A DNA stretch of 34,948 bases from Frigoribacterium sp. PhB24 (GTDB lineage Bacteria; Actinomycetota; Actinomycetes; Actinomycetales; Microbacteriaceae), in the NCBI RefSeq assembly GCF_003755185.1, contig NZ_RKIC01000015.1, positions 1 to 34,948 on the forward strand. Reading direction: 5' to 3'. The notes under the pieces were generated by a model. The model saw only the letters and a list, made by a program, of their open reading frames with translations. It made no database searches and had not been told where the DNA came from. The stretch's first letter is position 1. Each line of letters begins with the position of its first letter. Positions 14,979-23,942 of the stretch are shown here, piece by piece. Made by a program: the position numbers and the translations under genes.

Positions 14979-15275
14979 TCAGGCGAACCGGAAGCAGTCG
15001 GTCGCGTCGTCGCGGCTCCAGAACTCGCCGATCTCGACGAAGCGACGTTGGCGAGGGAGGAATCGCTTGGCGCGGTAGCGATCACCCTGGGGGTCGTCGA
15101 AGCGTTCGACGTAGCCGACGACCTCGCCGCCGGGTCGAGTCACCCGTGCCAGGTCGTCGTGCACCTGCACGAGCTGCAGGCCGCCCCGGGTCGCGCGCAA
15201 CGCGGGGAGGGACCCGCCCGCGTGGGCGTGCGAGAGGGGGGAGGTGGTCGTCGGGGCGACGGTGGTGCTGGTCAT
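14979..15275 (-). CDS. Small conserved-looking hypothetical protein
   Basis: A 98-residue soluble protein with no recognised family. The first 30 residues are Thr/Ser/Pro-rich; the rest looks like one small beta-alpha domain (LQLVQVHDDLARVTRPGGEV, VGYVERFDDPQGDRYRAKRF, IGEFWSRDDATDCFRF), the kind of strand-rich unit found in many short actinobacterial proteins of unknown role. AGGAG lies about 6 bases before the ATG. The promoter is probably TAGCGT on the minus strand at about 15329-15324, inside a 7-bp-arm dyad. Confidence 0.65.
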   Translation of the reverse strand: MTSTTVAPTTTSPLSHAHAGGSLPALRATRGGLQLVQVHDDLARVTRPGGEVVGYVERFDDPQGDRYRAKRFLPRQRRFVEIGEFWSRDDATDCFRFA

Positions 15276-15314
15276 GGGGTGCTCCTGAGGTCATCCGGCC
15301 GATGCTGTCGAGAA

Positions 15315-15334
15315 CACCCCTGACGCTAGGGGTG
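15315..15334 (-). promoter_or_regulatory. Dyad overlapping a promoter
   Basis: Arms CACCCCT and AGGGGTG with a 6-base centre. On the minus strand the centre and flank read TAGCGT, a possible -10 for the gene starting at 15275, so a protein bound to the dyad would cover the promoter. Confidence 0.4.
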
Positions 15335-15366
15335 ACCACCGACATCGGCGTCGGACGCCTCCGGGG

Positions 15367-15393
15367 GGTGCGGTGCCCGACCGGCACCGCACC
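15367..15393 (-). terminator. Hairpin after aldo/keto reductase gene
   Basis: Perfect 11-bp arms (GGTGCGGTGCC and GGCACCGCACC) around a 5-base loop, 7 bases past the stop of the aldo/keto reductase gene. It lacks a T run. Confidence 0.6.
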
Positions 15394-15399
15394 GTCCGG

Positions 15400-16419
15400 T
15401 CAGCGACCGGTGCCGTCGACCGCCAACGGCTCGATCGCCGCGAGTTCGTCCTCGGTCAGCTCGGCACCGTCGAGCGCGTCCAGGCTGTCGTCCAGCTGGG
15501 CCACCGACGAGGCGCCGATGAGGGCGCTGGTCACTGCGGGTTGGCGCAGCACCCAGGTGAGCGAGAGCTGCGCCAGCGACTGGCCCCGCGCCTCCGCGAT
15601 CTCGTTCAGACCGCGGACGCGCGAGAGGTACGTCTCGTCGAGGGCGTCCTCCGAGAACCAGCGCCCCTCGGCCGCACGCGAACCCGCGGGGGCCTTGCCC
15701 GAGAGGTAGCGGTTGGTCAGCAGGCCGCCGGCCAACGGCGAGAACACGATCGAGCCGACGCCGCGGGCGAGCAGGGTGTCGAACAGTCCTTGCTCGGGCC
15801 GACGATCGAACATGTTGTACCGCGGCTGGTGGATCAGCAACGGGACGCCCTCGGCCTCGAGGGCGTCGATCGCGGCTTCCGTCTGCGCCGGGTCGTAGTT
15901 CGAGATGCCCGCGTAGAGGGCCTTGCCCTGTCGGACGGCCGTGGCGAGCGCTCCCATCGTCTCGTCGATCGGGGTCTCGGGGTCGGGCCGGTGCGAGTAG
16001 AAGATGTCGACGTGGTCCATGCCGAGACGTCCGAGGCTGGCCTCGAGCGAGTTGAGCAGGTACTTGCGCGAACCGCCGTCGCCGTAGGGCCCGGGCGTCA
16101 TGTCGTAGCCCGCCTTGGACGAGACGACGATCTCGTCGCGGTAGGGGAGCAGGTTCGCCGCGGCGATGCGGCCGAACTGCTCTTCGGCCGAGCCGTAGGG
16201 CGGGCCGTAGTTGTTCGCCAGGTCGAAGTGGGTGACCCCGCGATCGAAGGCGCGCAGCACGATGTCGCGCTGGGTCTCGAGGCCACGGTCCGAGCCGAAG
16301 TTGTTCCAGAAGCCGAGCGAGATGCGGGGCAGCTTGAGTCCGCTGCGACCCGTGCGGACGTAGTCGAGTCGCGAATACCGTGCGTCGTCGGCGACGTAGG
16401 GCGTGAAGGGTGATCTCAT
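15400..16419 (-). CDS. Aldo/keto reductase, YghZ-like
   Basis: A 339-residue NADPH-dependent oxidoreductase of the aldo/keto reductase superfamily, closest in pattern to the L-glyceraldehyde-3-phosphate reductase group (YghZ): the N-terminus TGRSGLKLPRISLGFWNNFG and the region DLANNYGPPYGSAEEQFG match that type. The tetrad is Asp66, Tyr71, Lys102 (SSKAGYDM) and His143 (YSHRPDP). Cofactor-binding segments appear in the C-terminal part (FSPLAGGLLTNRYL and ALIGASSVAQLDD). Probably cytoplasmic detoxification of aldehydes or methylglyoxal; the true substrate is unknown. TAGGCT lies 6 bases before the ATG on the minus strand, so it is likely leaderless. Divergent from msrA. Confidence 0.93.
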   Translation of the reverse strand: MRSPFTPYVADDARYSRLDYVRTGRSGLKLPRISLGFWNNFGSDRGLETQRDIVLRAFDRGVTHFDLANNYGPPYGSAEEQFGRIAAANLLPYRDEIVVSSKAGYDMTPGPYGDGGSRKYLLNSLEASLGRLGMDHVDIFYSHRPDPETPIDETMGALATAVRQGKALYAGISNYDPAQTEAAIDALEAEGVPLLIHQPRYNMFDRRPEQGLFDTLLARGVGSIVFSPLAGGLLTNRYLSGKAPAGSRAAEGRWFSEDALDETYLSRVRGLNEIAEARGQSLAQLSLTWVLRQPAVTSALIGASSVAQLDDSLDALDGAELTEDELAAIEPLAVDGTGR

Positions 16420-16425
16420 GCGGTC

Positions 16426-16431
16426 AGCCTA
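16426..16431 (-). promoter_or_regulatory. -10 of the aldo/keto reductase gene, leaderless
   Basis: TAGGCT on the minus strand, with 6 bases to the ATG. The divergent msrA promoter lies about 25 bases away. Confidence 0.5.
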
Positions 16432-16453
16432 GGGGCGGCCGCCGGGACGGGAG

Positions 16454-16459
16454 TAGGTT
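16454..16459 (+). promoter_or_regulatory. msrA -10 element, leaderless
   Basis: TAGGTT followed by 7 bases and the ATG of msrA; no room for a ribosome binding site. Confidence 0.5.
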
Positions 16460-16466
16460 CACGGGC

Positions 16467-16994
16467 ATGACGACGTTCGTTCTCGCAGGCGGTTGCTTCT
16501 GGTGTCTCGATGCGGTCTACCGCACCCTCGACGGCGTCACCGAGGTGGTCTCGGGCTACACCGGCGGAGACACCGAGCAGCCGAGCTACGACGACGTCTG
16601 CACCGGCCGCACGGGGCACGCCGAAGCGGTGGCGGTCACCTTCGATCCCGGGACGATCCCTTCCGACGTCGTCCTCGACGTCTTCTTCACGCTGCACGAC
16701 CCACGGCAGCTGAACCGGCAGGGCGCCGACGTCGGCACCCAGTACCGCTCGGCGATGTTCTTCGCCGACGACGAGCAGAAAGCGCTCTTCGAGGCCGCAC
16801 GCGACCGCGCCTCCGAGGCCTGGGACGGCGGCGTCGTCACGACGATCGAGCCGCTGCCCACCTGGTACGACGCCGAACAGCACCACCAGGACTTCTTCGC
16901 CAAGAACCCCGGCCAGGGCTACTGCACGGCCGTGGCCCTGCCGAAGGTCAACAAGATCCGCAAGTCGTACGCGAAGTACGTGCTCGCCTCGTAG
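16467..16994 (+). CDS. msrA: Peptide-methionine (S)-S-oxide reductase
   Basis: A 175-residue MsrA that reduces methionine-S-sulphoxide in proteins and free methionine. The catalytic motif GGCFWC is at residues 8-13, with nucleophile Cys10. Family blocks follow: TEVVSGYTGGD, ITFHP-like VTFDPGTI, FFTLHDPRQLNRQGADVGTQYRS and AEQHHQDFFAKNPGQGYC, with a second Cys near the end as candidate resolving residue. The frame extends upstream to 16410, but the N-terminus TTFVLAGGCFWC is the normal start. It is divergent from the aldo/keto reductase gene and followed by a small gene in the same direction. Together with dps and the thiol proteins it forms part of an oxidative-stress theme. Confidence 0.96.
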   Translation: MTTFVLAGGCFWCLDAVYRTLDGVTEVVSGYTGGDTEQPSYDDVCTGRTGHAEAVAVTFDPGTIPSDVVLDVFFTLHDPRQLNRQGADVGTQYRSAMFFADDEQKALFEAARDRASEAWDGGVVTTIEPLPTWYDAEQHHQDFFAKNPGQGYCTAVALPKVNKIRKSYAKYVLAS

Positions 16995-17049
16995 ACGGGC
17001 CGCGCCGTCCGGCGCGACCGACCGAGAAAAAGGAAAGGGGCGCTCGACG

Positions 17050-17265
17050 ATGAGTGACCAGAACACCTTGCACCGACAGACCTGGGTGGCCGTGGGCCCG
17101 GCAGGAACGGTCGGCACCATCGTCCGGACCGACGATGGCTTCGCCGTCCGCCTGTCCGCGAAGGCGGCCGACGGTGGCGTCTATCCGACCCTGGCGGTGG
17201 CGAAGAGCGCCGTGTTCGCCGCCCTCGGCCCGGGAGCCGACTACCCCGAGTTCCACGAACACTGA
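17050..17265 (+). CDS. Small hypothetical protein downstream of msrA
   Basis: A 71-residue soluble protein without a recognised family. The sequence WVAVGPAGTVGTIVRTDDGFAVRL suggests a beta hairpin domain, and YPTLAVAKSAVFAALGPGADYPEF a following helix. A purine-rich stretch, AAAGGAAAGGGG, lies just upstream, a good ribosome binding site. It follows msrA by 55 bases and may be cotranscribed; a GCGCC-type short hairpin lies between them. Confidence 0.7.
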   Translation: MSDQNTLHRQTWVAVGPAGTVGTIVRTDDGFAVRLSAKAADGGVYPTLAVAKSAVFAALGPGADYPEFHEH

Positions 17266-17309
17266 CGCACGGACGCCCTGACGTCGCATCGTCCCCCGGG
17301 CGGCCCCCG

Positions 17310-17331
17310 GCCTCCTTCTCCACAAGGAGGC
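17310..17331 (+). terminator. Short hairpin using the recurrent word
   Basis: Arms GCCTCCTT and AAGGAGGC with loop CTCCAC, 44 bases after the small gene and 45 bases before ssb. Its right arm is the start of another copy of the word GGAGGCGCGG (17326-17335). Weak as a terminator because no T run follows. Confidence 0.45.
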
Positions 17332-17376
17332 GCGGGTGCCGTCCCGGTGGTCGCCCGCCTTCACGAGACTCCCGTC

Positions 17377-17931
17377 ATGACAGACACCATCACCCTCACA
17401 GGGATCATCGCGACCGACCCCCGGGCCCTCGTCACGCAGACCGGCCTCTCCATCACGAGCTTCCGACTCGCCTCGACGCAACGGCGCTACGACCGTGTCA
17501 AAGGCGAATGGGTCGACGGCGAGACGAACTGGTACACCGTCACGGCGTTCCGCCACCTCGCCGACAACGTCCTGGCCAGCCTCCGCAAGGGGCAACGGGT
17601 CGTCGTCACCGGGCGTGTGCGCATCCGGTCGTGGGAATCGGGCGAGCGCAGCGGCATGACGGTCGAGGTCGACGCCGACGCGATCGGCCACGACCTCGTC
17701 TGGGGCAGGTCGACCTTCGAGCGGCGCGTCGTCTCCGCCTCGGCCGACGGCCAGGGGACGACATCGAGTGCCGTCGCCGGCGACGCCGATCCGGCGACGA
17801 CCCGTGACCAGAGCGGGACGGCATCCGAGACACCGGGCGAGGGCGGGGGCGCTCACGACGTCACGGCGGACGGCGGGGACTGGGGCGCCCCTGCCGCGGC
17901 CGGAGCCGACGAGGTACCTGCTCCGTTCTGA
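17377..17931 (+). CDS. ssb: Single-stranded DNA-binding protein paralogue
   Basis: A 184-residue SSB. Residues 1-110 form the OB fold: ITLTGIIATDPRALVTQTGL, FRLASTQRRYD, the conserved NWYTVTAFRHLADNVLASL, and KGQRVVVTGRVRIRSWE. The tail (120-184) is Gly/Asp/Ala-rich and disordered and ends DEVPAPF, keeping the Pro-Phe tip used to recruit partners but not the classic DDxPF. The OB domain is more divergent than housekeeping SSB, which is normally next to rpsF and rpsR, so this is a second SSB. A GTG at 17347 could add ten residues, but the ATG at 17377 matches the family start. ettA lies nearby, as in mycobacteria. Confidence 0.9.
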   Translation: MTDTITLTGIIATDPRALVTQTGLSITSFRLASTQRRYDRVKGEWVDGETNWYTVTAFRHLADNVLASLRKGQRVVVTGRVRIRSWESGERSGMTVEVDADAIGHDLVWGRSTFERRVVSASADGQGTTSSAVAGDADPATTRDQSGTASETPGEGGGAHDVTADGGDWGAPAAAGADEVPAPF

Positions 17932-18031
17932 CCACTACGGGTGGTCACGTGCTCCTGGTCCGTGGGTCGGCACACCGTAGACTCGACGCGGCTAGCCGAC
18001 CCGCGGCCGCCGTCAGCGACGAAGGGCCCCC

Positions 18032-18493
18032 GTGATCGGTTCGAGACCCCAGCGAGTCCCGGCGCTCGCCGCGATCCTGGTCGCCCTGGCGGTCCCTCTC
18101 GTCGGGTGCACGTCGTCGCCCGACACCGCGCCGTCGACACCGCCGGCCACCACGTCGACGGACGCCCCACCGTTCTCGTCCGAGTCGACGACGGCCGAGG
18201 CTCTGGCCCGTTTCGACGAGGTGAACGCCGAGACCGTCGCCGCGAACGCCCGCCCGGGTGGGCGCGCCGTCGTCGACGCGCTGGTGGCCGCGGGCTTCGA
18301 CAAGTCGACGATGCAGGTCACCGCCGACACGACCTCGATCGGCCGAGACGCCGACAGCGTGCAGTTCTCGGTGCTCTGGGGTCAGGACTGTCTGATCGGC
18401 CAGGTGTCGGGCGCCGGTTACTCGAGCCAGACGGCGCCGGTGCTCGGCACGGGCGCCTGCCTCGTGGGGTCGACCCGAGCCATCGACTGGTGA
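18032..18493 (+). CDS. Secreted lipoprotein (DUF6993-like)
   Basis: A 153-residue lipoprotein. The signal peptide RVPALAAILVALAVPLVGC ends in a lipobox with the lipidated Cys at about residue 26, followed by a Ser/Thr/Pro linker to about 55. The globular part (ARFDEVNAETVAANARPGGR, VVDALVAAGFDKSTMQVTAD, FSVLWGQDCLIGQVSGAGY, TGACLVG) contains two Cys that could form a disulphide outside the membrane. It resembles the actinobacterial DUF6993 family; no function is known. It starts with GTG at 18032. A TAGACT hexamer at 17979-17984 may be its -10. The 100 bases before it hold nothing else recognisable. Confidence 0.8.
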   Translation: MIGSRPQRVPALAAILVALAVPLVGCTSSPDTAPSTPPATTSTDAPPFSSESTTAEALARFDEVNAETVAANARPGGRAVVDALVAAGFDKSTMQVTADTTSIGRDADSVQFSVLWGQDCLIGQVSGAGYSSQTAPVLGTGACLVGSTRAIDW

Positions 18494-18517
18494 TGTCGAG
18501 GGCGGGGCACCGCCCGA

Positions 18518-18523
18518 TAGACT
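18518..18523 (+). promoter_or_regulatory. ettA -10 element, leaderless
   Basis: TAGACT with 7 bases to the ATG of ettA, identical in sequence and layout to the orn promoter. Confidence 0.55.
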
Positions 18524-18530
18524 CGCTGCC

Positions 18531-20216
<1,686 letters not shown>

Positions 20217-20232
20217 TCGCCGATTCACCGTC

Positions 20233-20706
20233 ATGACCCGCCTGCACGTGCCGACCCGAGTCCGCTGGAGCGACCTCGACGGGTACCGTCACGTCAACAA
20301 CGCGTCGATGTTGCGCCTCCTCGAGGAGGCGCGCATCGACGCGTTCTGGTCGGCGGACGGTGCGATCGACGAACGCTCGTCGGCGGCCGTCCTCGACGGA
20401 AGTCCGAACGCCACGACGATGACGCTCATCGCGCGGCAAGAGCTCGAGTACCTGATCCCCATCCCGTACCTGCGGGCTCCGCTCGACGTGCAGATCTGGG
20501 TCGGACGTCTCGGCGGCGCGAGCCTCGAGGTCTGCTACGAGGTCTGGTCGCCCGAGGGGGTCGACCCCAGGCAACTGTTCACCAAGGCTGCCACCACCAT
20601 CGTGCTCGTCGACTCCGCGACGAACCAGCCCCGGCGCATCTCCGACGTCGAGCGTGACGCGTGGTCGCCGTTCGTCGAAGAGCCTTTGGCCTTTCGCCGC
20701 CGCTGA
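20233..20706 (+). CDS. Acyl-CoA thioesterase, 4HBT (YbgC-like) family
   Basis: A 157-residue hot-dog-fold thioesterase. The active-site segment VRWSDLDGYRHVNNASMLRLLEEARID (about 9-35) has the catalytic Asp and the H-V-N-N motif typical of 4-hydroxybenzoyl-CoA thioesterase-like proteins. Later strands read ELEYLIPIPYLRAPLDVQIWV and SLEVCYEVW. Such proteins usually act as tetramers on short acyl-CoA esters; the substrate here is unknown. It is 16 bases after ettA and likely cotranscribed with it, and is convergent with the tesB-like gene, another thioesterase. Confidence 0.9.
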   Translation: MTRLHVPTRVRWSDLDGYRHVNNASMLRLLEEARIDAFWSADGAIDERSSAAVLDGSPNATTMTLIARQELEYLIPIPYLRAPLDVQIWVGRLGGASLEVCYEVWSPEGVDPRQLFTKAATTIVLVDSATNQPRRISDVERDAWSPFVEEPLAFRRR

Positions 20707-20727
20707 TCGGAGGCGAGACCTGTCGGG

Positions 20728-21597
20728 TCAGCTACGCGGGACCCGCACCATGCCCTCTTGGGCCACGCTCGCCACGAGCGTGCCGGCACGGTCGTACATG
20801 CGTCCGAGCGAGAGCCCGCGGCCACCGACCGCGTTGGGGCTCTCTTGCACGTAGAGCAGCCACTCGTCGACCCGGGCGGGGCGATGCCACCACATGGCGT
20901 GGTCGAGGCTCGCGGCCTTGAGCCCCGGCGTGACGAACGCGACACCGTGCCGGCGGTAGATCGGCTCGAGCAGCGTGTAGTCGCTGGCGTACAGCAGTGC
21001 GGCGCGGTGCAGGTCGGCGTCGTCCGGCAGCGGGCCGGTGGCCTTGAGCCACACGGCCTGGTGAGCCACGTGGTCGCCCTCGACGCTGAAGAAGACGGGA
21101 GAGGGCACGTGACGCATGTCGAACGGGCGCCGGGCCCACGACTGGGCCACGGGATTGTCGACGGCCGACAGCAACTCGGCGTCGCTCGGGACGTCCTCGG
21201 GCCCGGGCAGACCGGCGGGCATGTCGACCTGGTGGTCGAGCCCTTCGTCGGGCGTCTGGAACGAGGCGATCATCGAGAAGATCGGCACCCCGTCCTGCGA
21301 GGCCTGGGTGCGACGGGTCGCGAACGAGCGGCCGTCGTGGATGCGGTCGACCGTGAAGGTGATCGGGATCGTGAGGTCGCCGGGCCGGAGGAAGTACGAG
21401 TGGAGCGAGTGGACGTCGCGTCCACCGCCGACGGTGCGCTGTGCGGCGACCAGGGCCTGGGCGGCGACCTGTCCGCCGAACACGCGACCGAGCGGTTCGG
21501 GTTGCGAGCCGCCGGTGAAGACGTCCTGCCCGCCGACGTTGCCCGCGGGCGCCAGGTCGAGGGTGGACAGCAGGCTCTGCAGCGGATCGTCGGTCAC
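20728..21597 (-). CDS. tesB: Acyl-CoA thioesterase II
   Basis: A 289-residue protein with two fused hot-dog domains that hydrolyses medium- to long-chain acyl-CoA. Domain 1 begins FTGGSQPEPLGRVFGGQVAAQALVAA, followed by HSLHSYFLRPGD, a hallmark of TesB; RRTQASQDGVPIFSMIASFQ completes it. Domain 2 carries SLDHAMWWHRPARVDEWLLY with the catalytic Asp and then GRGLSLGRMYDRAGTLVASVAQEG. Length matches E. coli TesB (286). It starts with GTG at 21597, 7 bases after TAAACT on the minus strand, so the mRNA is probably leaderless. Divergent from the gene at 21619, with overlapping -10 elements. Confidence 0.95.
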   Translation of the reverse strand: MTDDPLQSLLSTLDLAPAGNVGGQDVFTGGSQPEPLGRVFGGQVAAQALVAAQRTVGGGRDVHSLHSYFLRPGDLTIPITFTVDRIHDGRSFATRRTQASQDGVPIFSMIASFQTPDEGLDHQVDMPAGLPGPEDVPSDAELLSAVDNPVAQSWARRPFDMRHVPSPVFFSVEGDHVAHQAVWLKATGPLPDDADLHRAALLYASDYTLLEPIYRRHGVAFVTPGLKAASLDHAMWWHRPARVDEWLLYVQESPNAVGGRGLSLGRMYDRAGTLVASVAQEGMVRVPRS

Positions 21598-21603
21598 CCG
21601 ATG

Positions 21604-21610
21604 TAGTTTA
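21604..21610. promoter_or_regulatory. Overlapping divergent -10 elements
   Basis: TAGTTT at 21604-21609 on the plus strand is 9 bases before the ATG at 21619. TAAACT at 21610-21605 on the minus strand is 7 bases before the GTG at 21597. Only 21 bases separate the two start codons. Confidence 0.55.
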
Positions 21611-21618
21611 GGGGGCCG

Positions 21619-22290
21619 ATGAACGACGCATTCACCCTCCCCGATTCCCTGTCCCTCAGCGATCTCGCGACCTATCTCGGGCGTGCCGGCCGGGTGGAGG
21701 ACGGCTCGGTCCGGCTCATCGCCGGGTCAGGGGTGCTCGCCGTCTACGTGGCCGTGTTCTACCCGATGGGTCTGCTCGACTCGAGCCCGACGGTGCTCGG
21801 GCTCCGCACCTTCCAACTCGACGACCGTCCCGAGTTCGACGCCGTGGTGCCGGTGCGATCCCTGAAGGAGCGCCTCGTGCGCCTCCAGAACGACGTCGTC
21901 GATCCGACGGCGTCGGTCACGGTGTCCGTGCCCGCCACGGTGAACACCGTGACCTGGGCCGCGATCTCGCCCCCGCGGGGAGGCTGGGCGAGGCTCGAAC
22001 CCATCGACGCGGTCCGCCTCCGCGCCACGGCCGAGGCCGGCATCGCCCGGGTCGCGGAGGCGATCCCCGAGGGCACCGGCGAGCAGATCGTGCACCGGGT
22101 GCGGGCCGACGTCTGGTCGGCCCCCGTCGAGGGTGCCGGGGGAGTCCCCGCCGGCGCCGGTTTCGGTGCTCTCAGTCTGGGGTTCCTCGACGGAGAGGAC
22201 GAGGTCACCGTCTTCGAGACCGGAACGTGGACGCGCCTGACGACGCCCAAGGGGCACGTGCTCGTCAAGCGCCGGTCGTCCCTCCTCTGA
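21619..22290 (+). CDS. Conserved-looking hypothetical protein
   Basis: A 223-residue soluble protein of unknown function. It has an N-terminal helix (LSDLATYLGRAGRV), then beta strands (GSVRLIAGSGVLAVYVAVFYPMG, TVLGLRTFQL), a helix (VPVRSLKERLVRLQND) and further strands (VTVSVPATVNTVTWAAISPPR), ending in a helix-strand block (TAEAGIARVAEAIPEG). No signal peptide, no membrane segment and no catalytic motif that I recognise. It is probably leaderless and shares a tiny divergent promoter region with tesB. Its stop codon is the first unit of a 7-bp tandem repeat. Confidence 0.75.
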   Translation: MNDAFTLPDSLSLSDLATYLGRAGRVEDGSVRLIAGSGVLAVYVAVFYPMGLLDSSPTVLGLRTFQLDDRPEFDAVVPVRSLKERLVRLQNDVVDPTASVTVSVPATVNTVTWAAISPPRGGWARLEPIDAVRLRATAEAGIARVAEAIPEGTGEQIVHRVRADVWSAPVEGAGGVPAGAGFGALSLGFLDGEDEVTVFETGTWTRLTTPKGHVLVKRRSSLL

Positions 22291-22330
22291 CGAGCGACGA
22301 GCGACGAGCGACGAGCGACGAGCGACGAGC
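22289..22330. repeat. Six 7-bp tandem repeats
   Basis: Six perfect copies of GACGAGC fill the whole gap between the convergent stop codons of the hypothetical gene (TGA 22288-22290) and glbO (22332-22334). Confidence 0.95.
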
Positions 22331-22331
22331 G

Positions 22332-22817
22332 TCAGCGGTCGAAGGTGTTGACCATGGCCTGGGCGGCTCGGTCGAGGTAGCCCCAGAGCATGGCGTCGTC
22401 GAGCGGTGCGAGCTCGAGCTCGTCGACGGCGACCCGCATGTGCTGCAACCAGCGATCGCGCGCCTCCGGCGTCACACGGAACGGCATGTGCCGCATGCGC
22501 AACCGCGGGTGCCCGCGCTCGTGGCTGTAGGTGGTCGGCCCGCCCCAGTACTGCTCGAGGAACCCCGTCAACCGCTGGATCGCACCCTCGAGATCTGCCT
22601 CGGGGTACATCGGCCAGAGGACGTCGTCGCTGCGGACGCCCTCGTAGAAGCGGCGGACCAACTTCTCGAAGGTCGGTCGCCCACCGATCTGCTGCCAGAA
22701 ATTGCCCTGGGCGGCGTCGTCTCCGAGCCCCCGACGGACGGTGACCGGCACGGCTCCGGGCGGAGGAGTGGCGGGCCGCTCGCCGGTGGGCCGTGGCGTC
22801 AGCGGGATGTCGGTCAC
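22332..22817 (-). CDS. glbO: Group II truncated haemoglobin
   Basis: A 161-residue 2-over-2 haemoglobin that binds oxygen or NO, thought to support respiration or nitrosative-stress protection. After a Pro-rich N-terminal extension (residues 1-38) come FWQQIGGRPTFEKLVRRFYEGV, the YP motif MYPEADLEGA, QYWGGPTTYSHERGHPRLRMRH with the proximal His region, then PFRVTPEARDRWLQHM, where the Trp is the G8 marker of group II. It starts with GTG at 22817, overlapping the mscS stop by 4 bases (GTGA), so the two are cotranscribed and coupled. The C-terminus meets a 7-bp tandem repeat. Confidence 0.94.
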   Translation of the reverse strand: MTDIPLTPRPTGERPATPPPGAVPVTVRRGLGDDAAQGNFWQQIGGRPTFEKLVRRFYEGVRSDDVLWPMYPEADLEGAIQRLTGFLEQYWGGPTTYSHERGHPRLRMRHMPFRVTPEARDRWLQHMRVAVDELELAPLDDAMLWGYLDRAAQAMVNTFDR

Positions 22818-23815
22818 TTGCGCTTCCCTCGGGGAACGTGCGGCGTGGGGACGGTGCGCGGCGCCCGGGCGCCCTGGACCGAGGAGGCGCTGTCGAAGCC
22901 GGTCAGGACGACGCTCGTCAGCGACGGCAGCACGATGTCCATGCCGTCCAGGGTCTTCTTCAGACGTGCCCGCAGTTCACGGTCGACGTTGTCGCGGTCG
23001 GAGGACCGGGTCTTGGCCACGATGCGGATCACCACGTGCTCTTCGGCGATGGACTGGATGCCCCAGACCTCGGGTTGATCGATCATCGCGCGCTTCCACT
23101 TGGGGATCGTCGCGAGCTCGTTGGCCGTGTTCAGCATGGCGTCCTGGACCCGGTCGACGTCGGCCGAGTAGGGCACGGCGAGGTCGATGATCACGCGCGT
23201 CCAGCCCTGCGACATGTTGCCCACCCGTAGGATCTCGCCGTTGCGCACGAACCACAGCACGCCGTTCACGTCGCGGATCTGGGTGACCCGGATGCCGACG
23301 GCCTCGACGACACCGGCAGCGGGCCCGACGTCGACGACGTCGCCCACGCCGAGCTGGTCCTCGGCGACCATGAAGATGCCGTTGAGCATGTCCTTGACGA
23401 TGTTCTGGGCACCGAACGCGAGCCCGGCCCCGACGACGCCGGCCGCGCTGACGATGGCGACGATGTTGAAGTTGAGCTCGCCGAGGATCAACACGAGTGC
23501 GATGGCCGCGACGACGACCGTGACCACGTTGTTCAGCACGCTGCCGAGCGTGCGAGTTCGCTGCACGACCCGGACGGCCTGCAGCGGCGAGGCCATGAGG
23601 GCCTGGGTGTCGTCGACGTTCTGCTTGCGCTTGATGCCGTTGACGACCTGGTCGACCACCCGGCGGATGGTGAAGTGCAGGGCGATGCGCAGCAACACCG
23701 CGACGAGCAGGATTCCGACGATGCGGATGGGAACTCGCCACATCGTCCAGAACGCGTCCCAATCGAAGGCGATCGGGGCGGCGGGGTCGGTGGCGGCAGC
23801 GAGGAGGAGGTCCAT
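22814..23815 (-). CDS. mscS: MscS family mechanosensitive channel
   Basis: A 333-residue small-conductance mechanosensitive channel that releases solutes on osmotic downshock. Three hydrophobic segments: about 27-50 (RVPIRIVGILLVAVLLRIAL), about 95-115 and the pore helix TM3 with IVSAAGVVGAGLAFGAQNIVKDMLNGIFM (about 123-150), whose Ala/Gly packing is diagnostic. The beta domain follows (LGVGDVVDVGPAAGVVEAVGIRVTQIRD, WFVRNGEILRVGNMS), then the alpha/beta vestibule and a basic C-terminal tail. It is 5' of glbO in one unit. The ATG at 23815 has no strong binding site; TTGACTTGTC lies about 10-20 bases upstream. Confidence 0.93.
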   Translation of the reverse strand: MDLLLAAATDPAAPIAFDWDAFWTMWRVPIRIVGILLVAVLLRIALHFTIRRVVDQVVNGIKRKQNVDDTQALMASPLQAVRVVQRTRTLGSVLNNVVTVVVAAIALVLILGELNFNIVAIVSAAGVVGAGLAFGAQNIVKDMLNGIFMVAEDQLGVGDVVDVGPAAGVVEAVGIRVTQIRDVNGVLWFVRNGEILRVGNMSQGWTRVIIDLAVPYSADVDRVQDAMLNTANELATIPKWKRAMIDQPEVWGIQSIAEEHVVIRIVAKTRSSDRDNVDRELRARLKKTLDGMDIVLPSLTSVVLTGFDSASSVQGARAPRTVPTPHVPRGKRK

Positions 23816-23873
23816 ATGAGCGACAAGTCAAGCATGCCCCCGCAACCTCACCCGAGAACGGCCTGGACGCCCG

Positions 23874-23904
23874 GACGGCGGGCCCTGTGAGAGGGCCCGC
23901 CGTC
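23874..23904 (-). terminator. pepN terminator-like hairpin
   Basis: Perfect 13-bp arms (left GACGGCGGGCCCT) around a GTGAG loop, 38 bases beyond the pepN stop and about 60 bases before the mscS start. It is GC-rich with no T run. Confidence 0.65.
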
Positions 23905-23942
23905 GGGTGGATCGTCGGGTCGTCGCGCGACCCCGGGCACGG

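Noticed and set aside
20311-20333. Palindrome GCGCCTCCTCGAGGAGGCGC
   Set aside because: It lies in the conserved LRLLEEARI coding segment of the thioesterase, so it is explained by protein sequence and codon use.
22289-22330. Phase-variable switch
   Set aside because: The 7-bp repeats lie after both stop codons, not in a promoter or early coding region.
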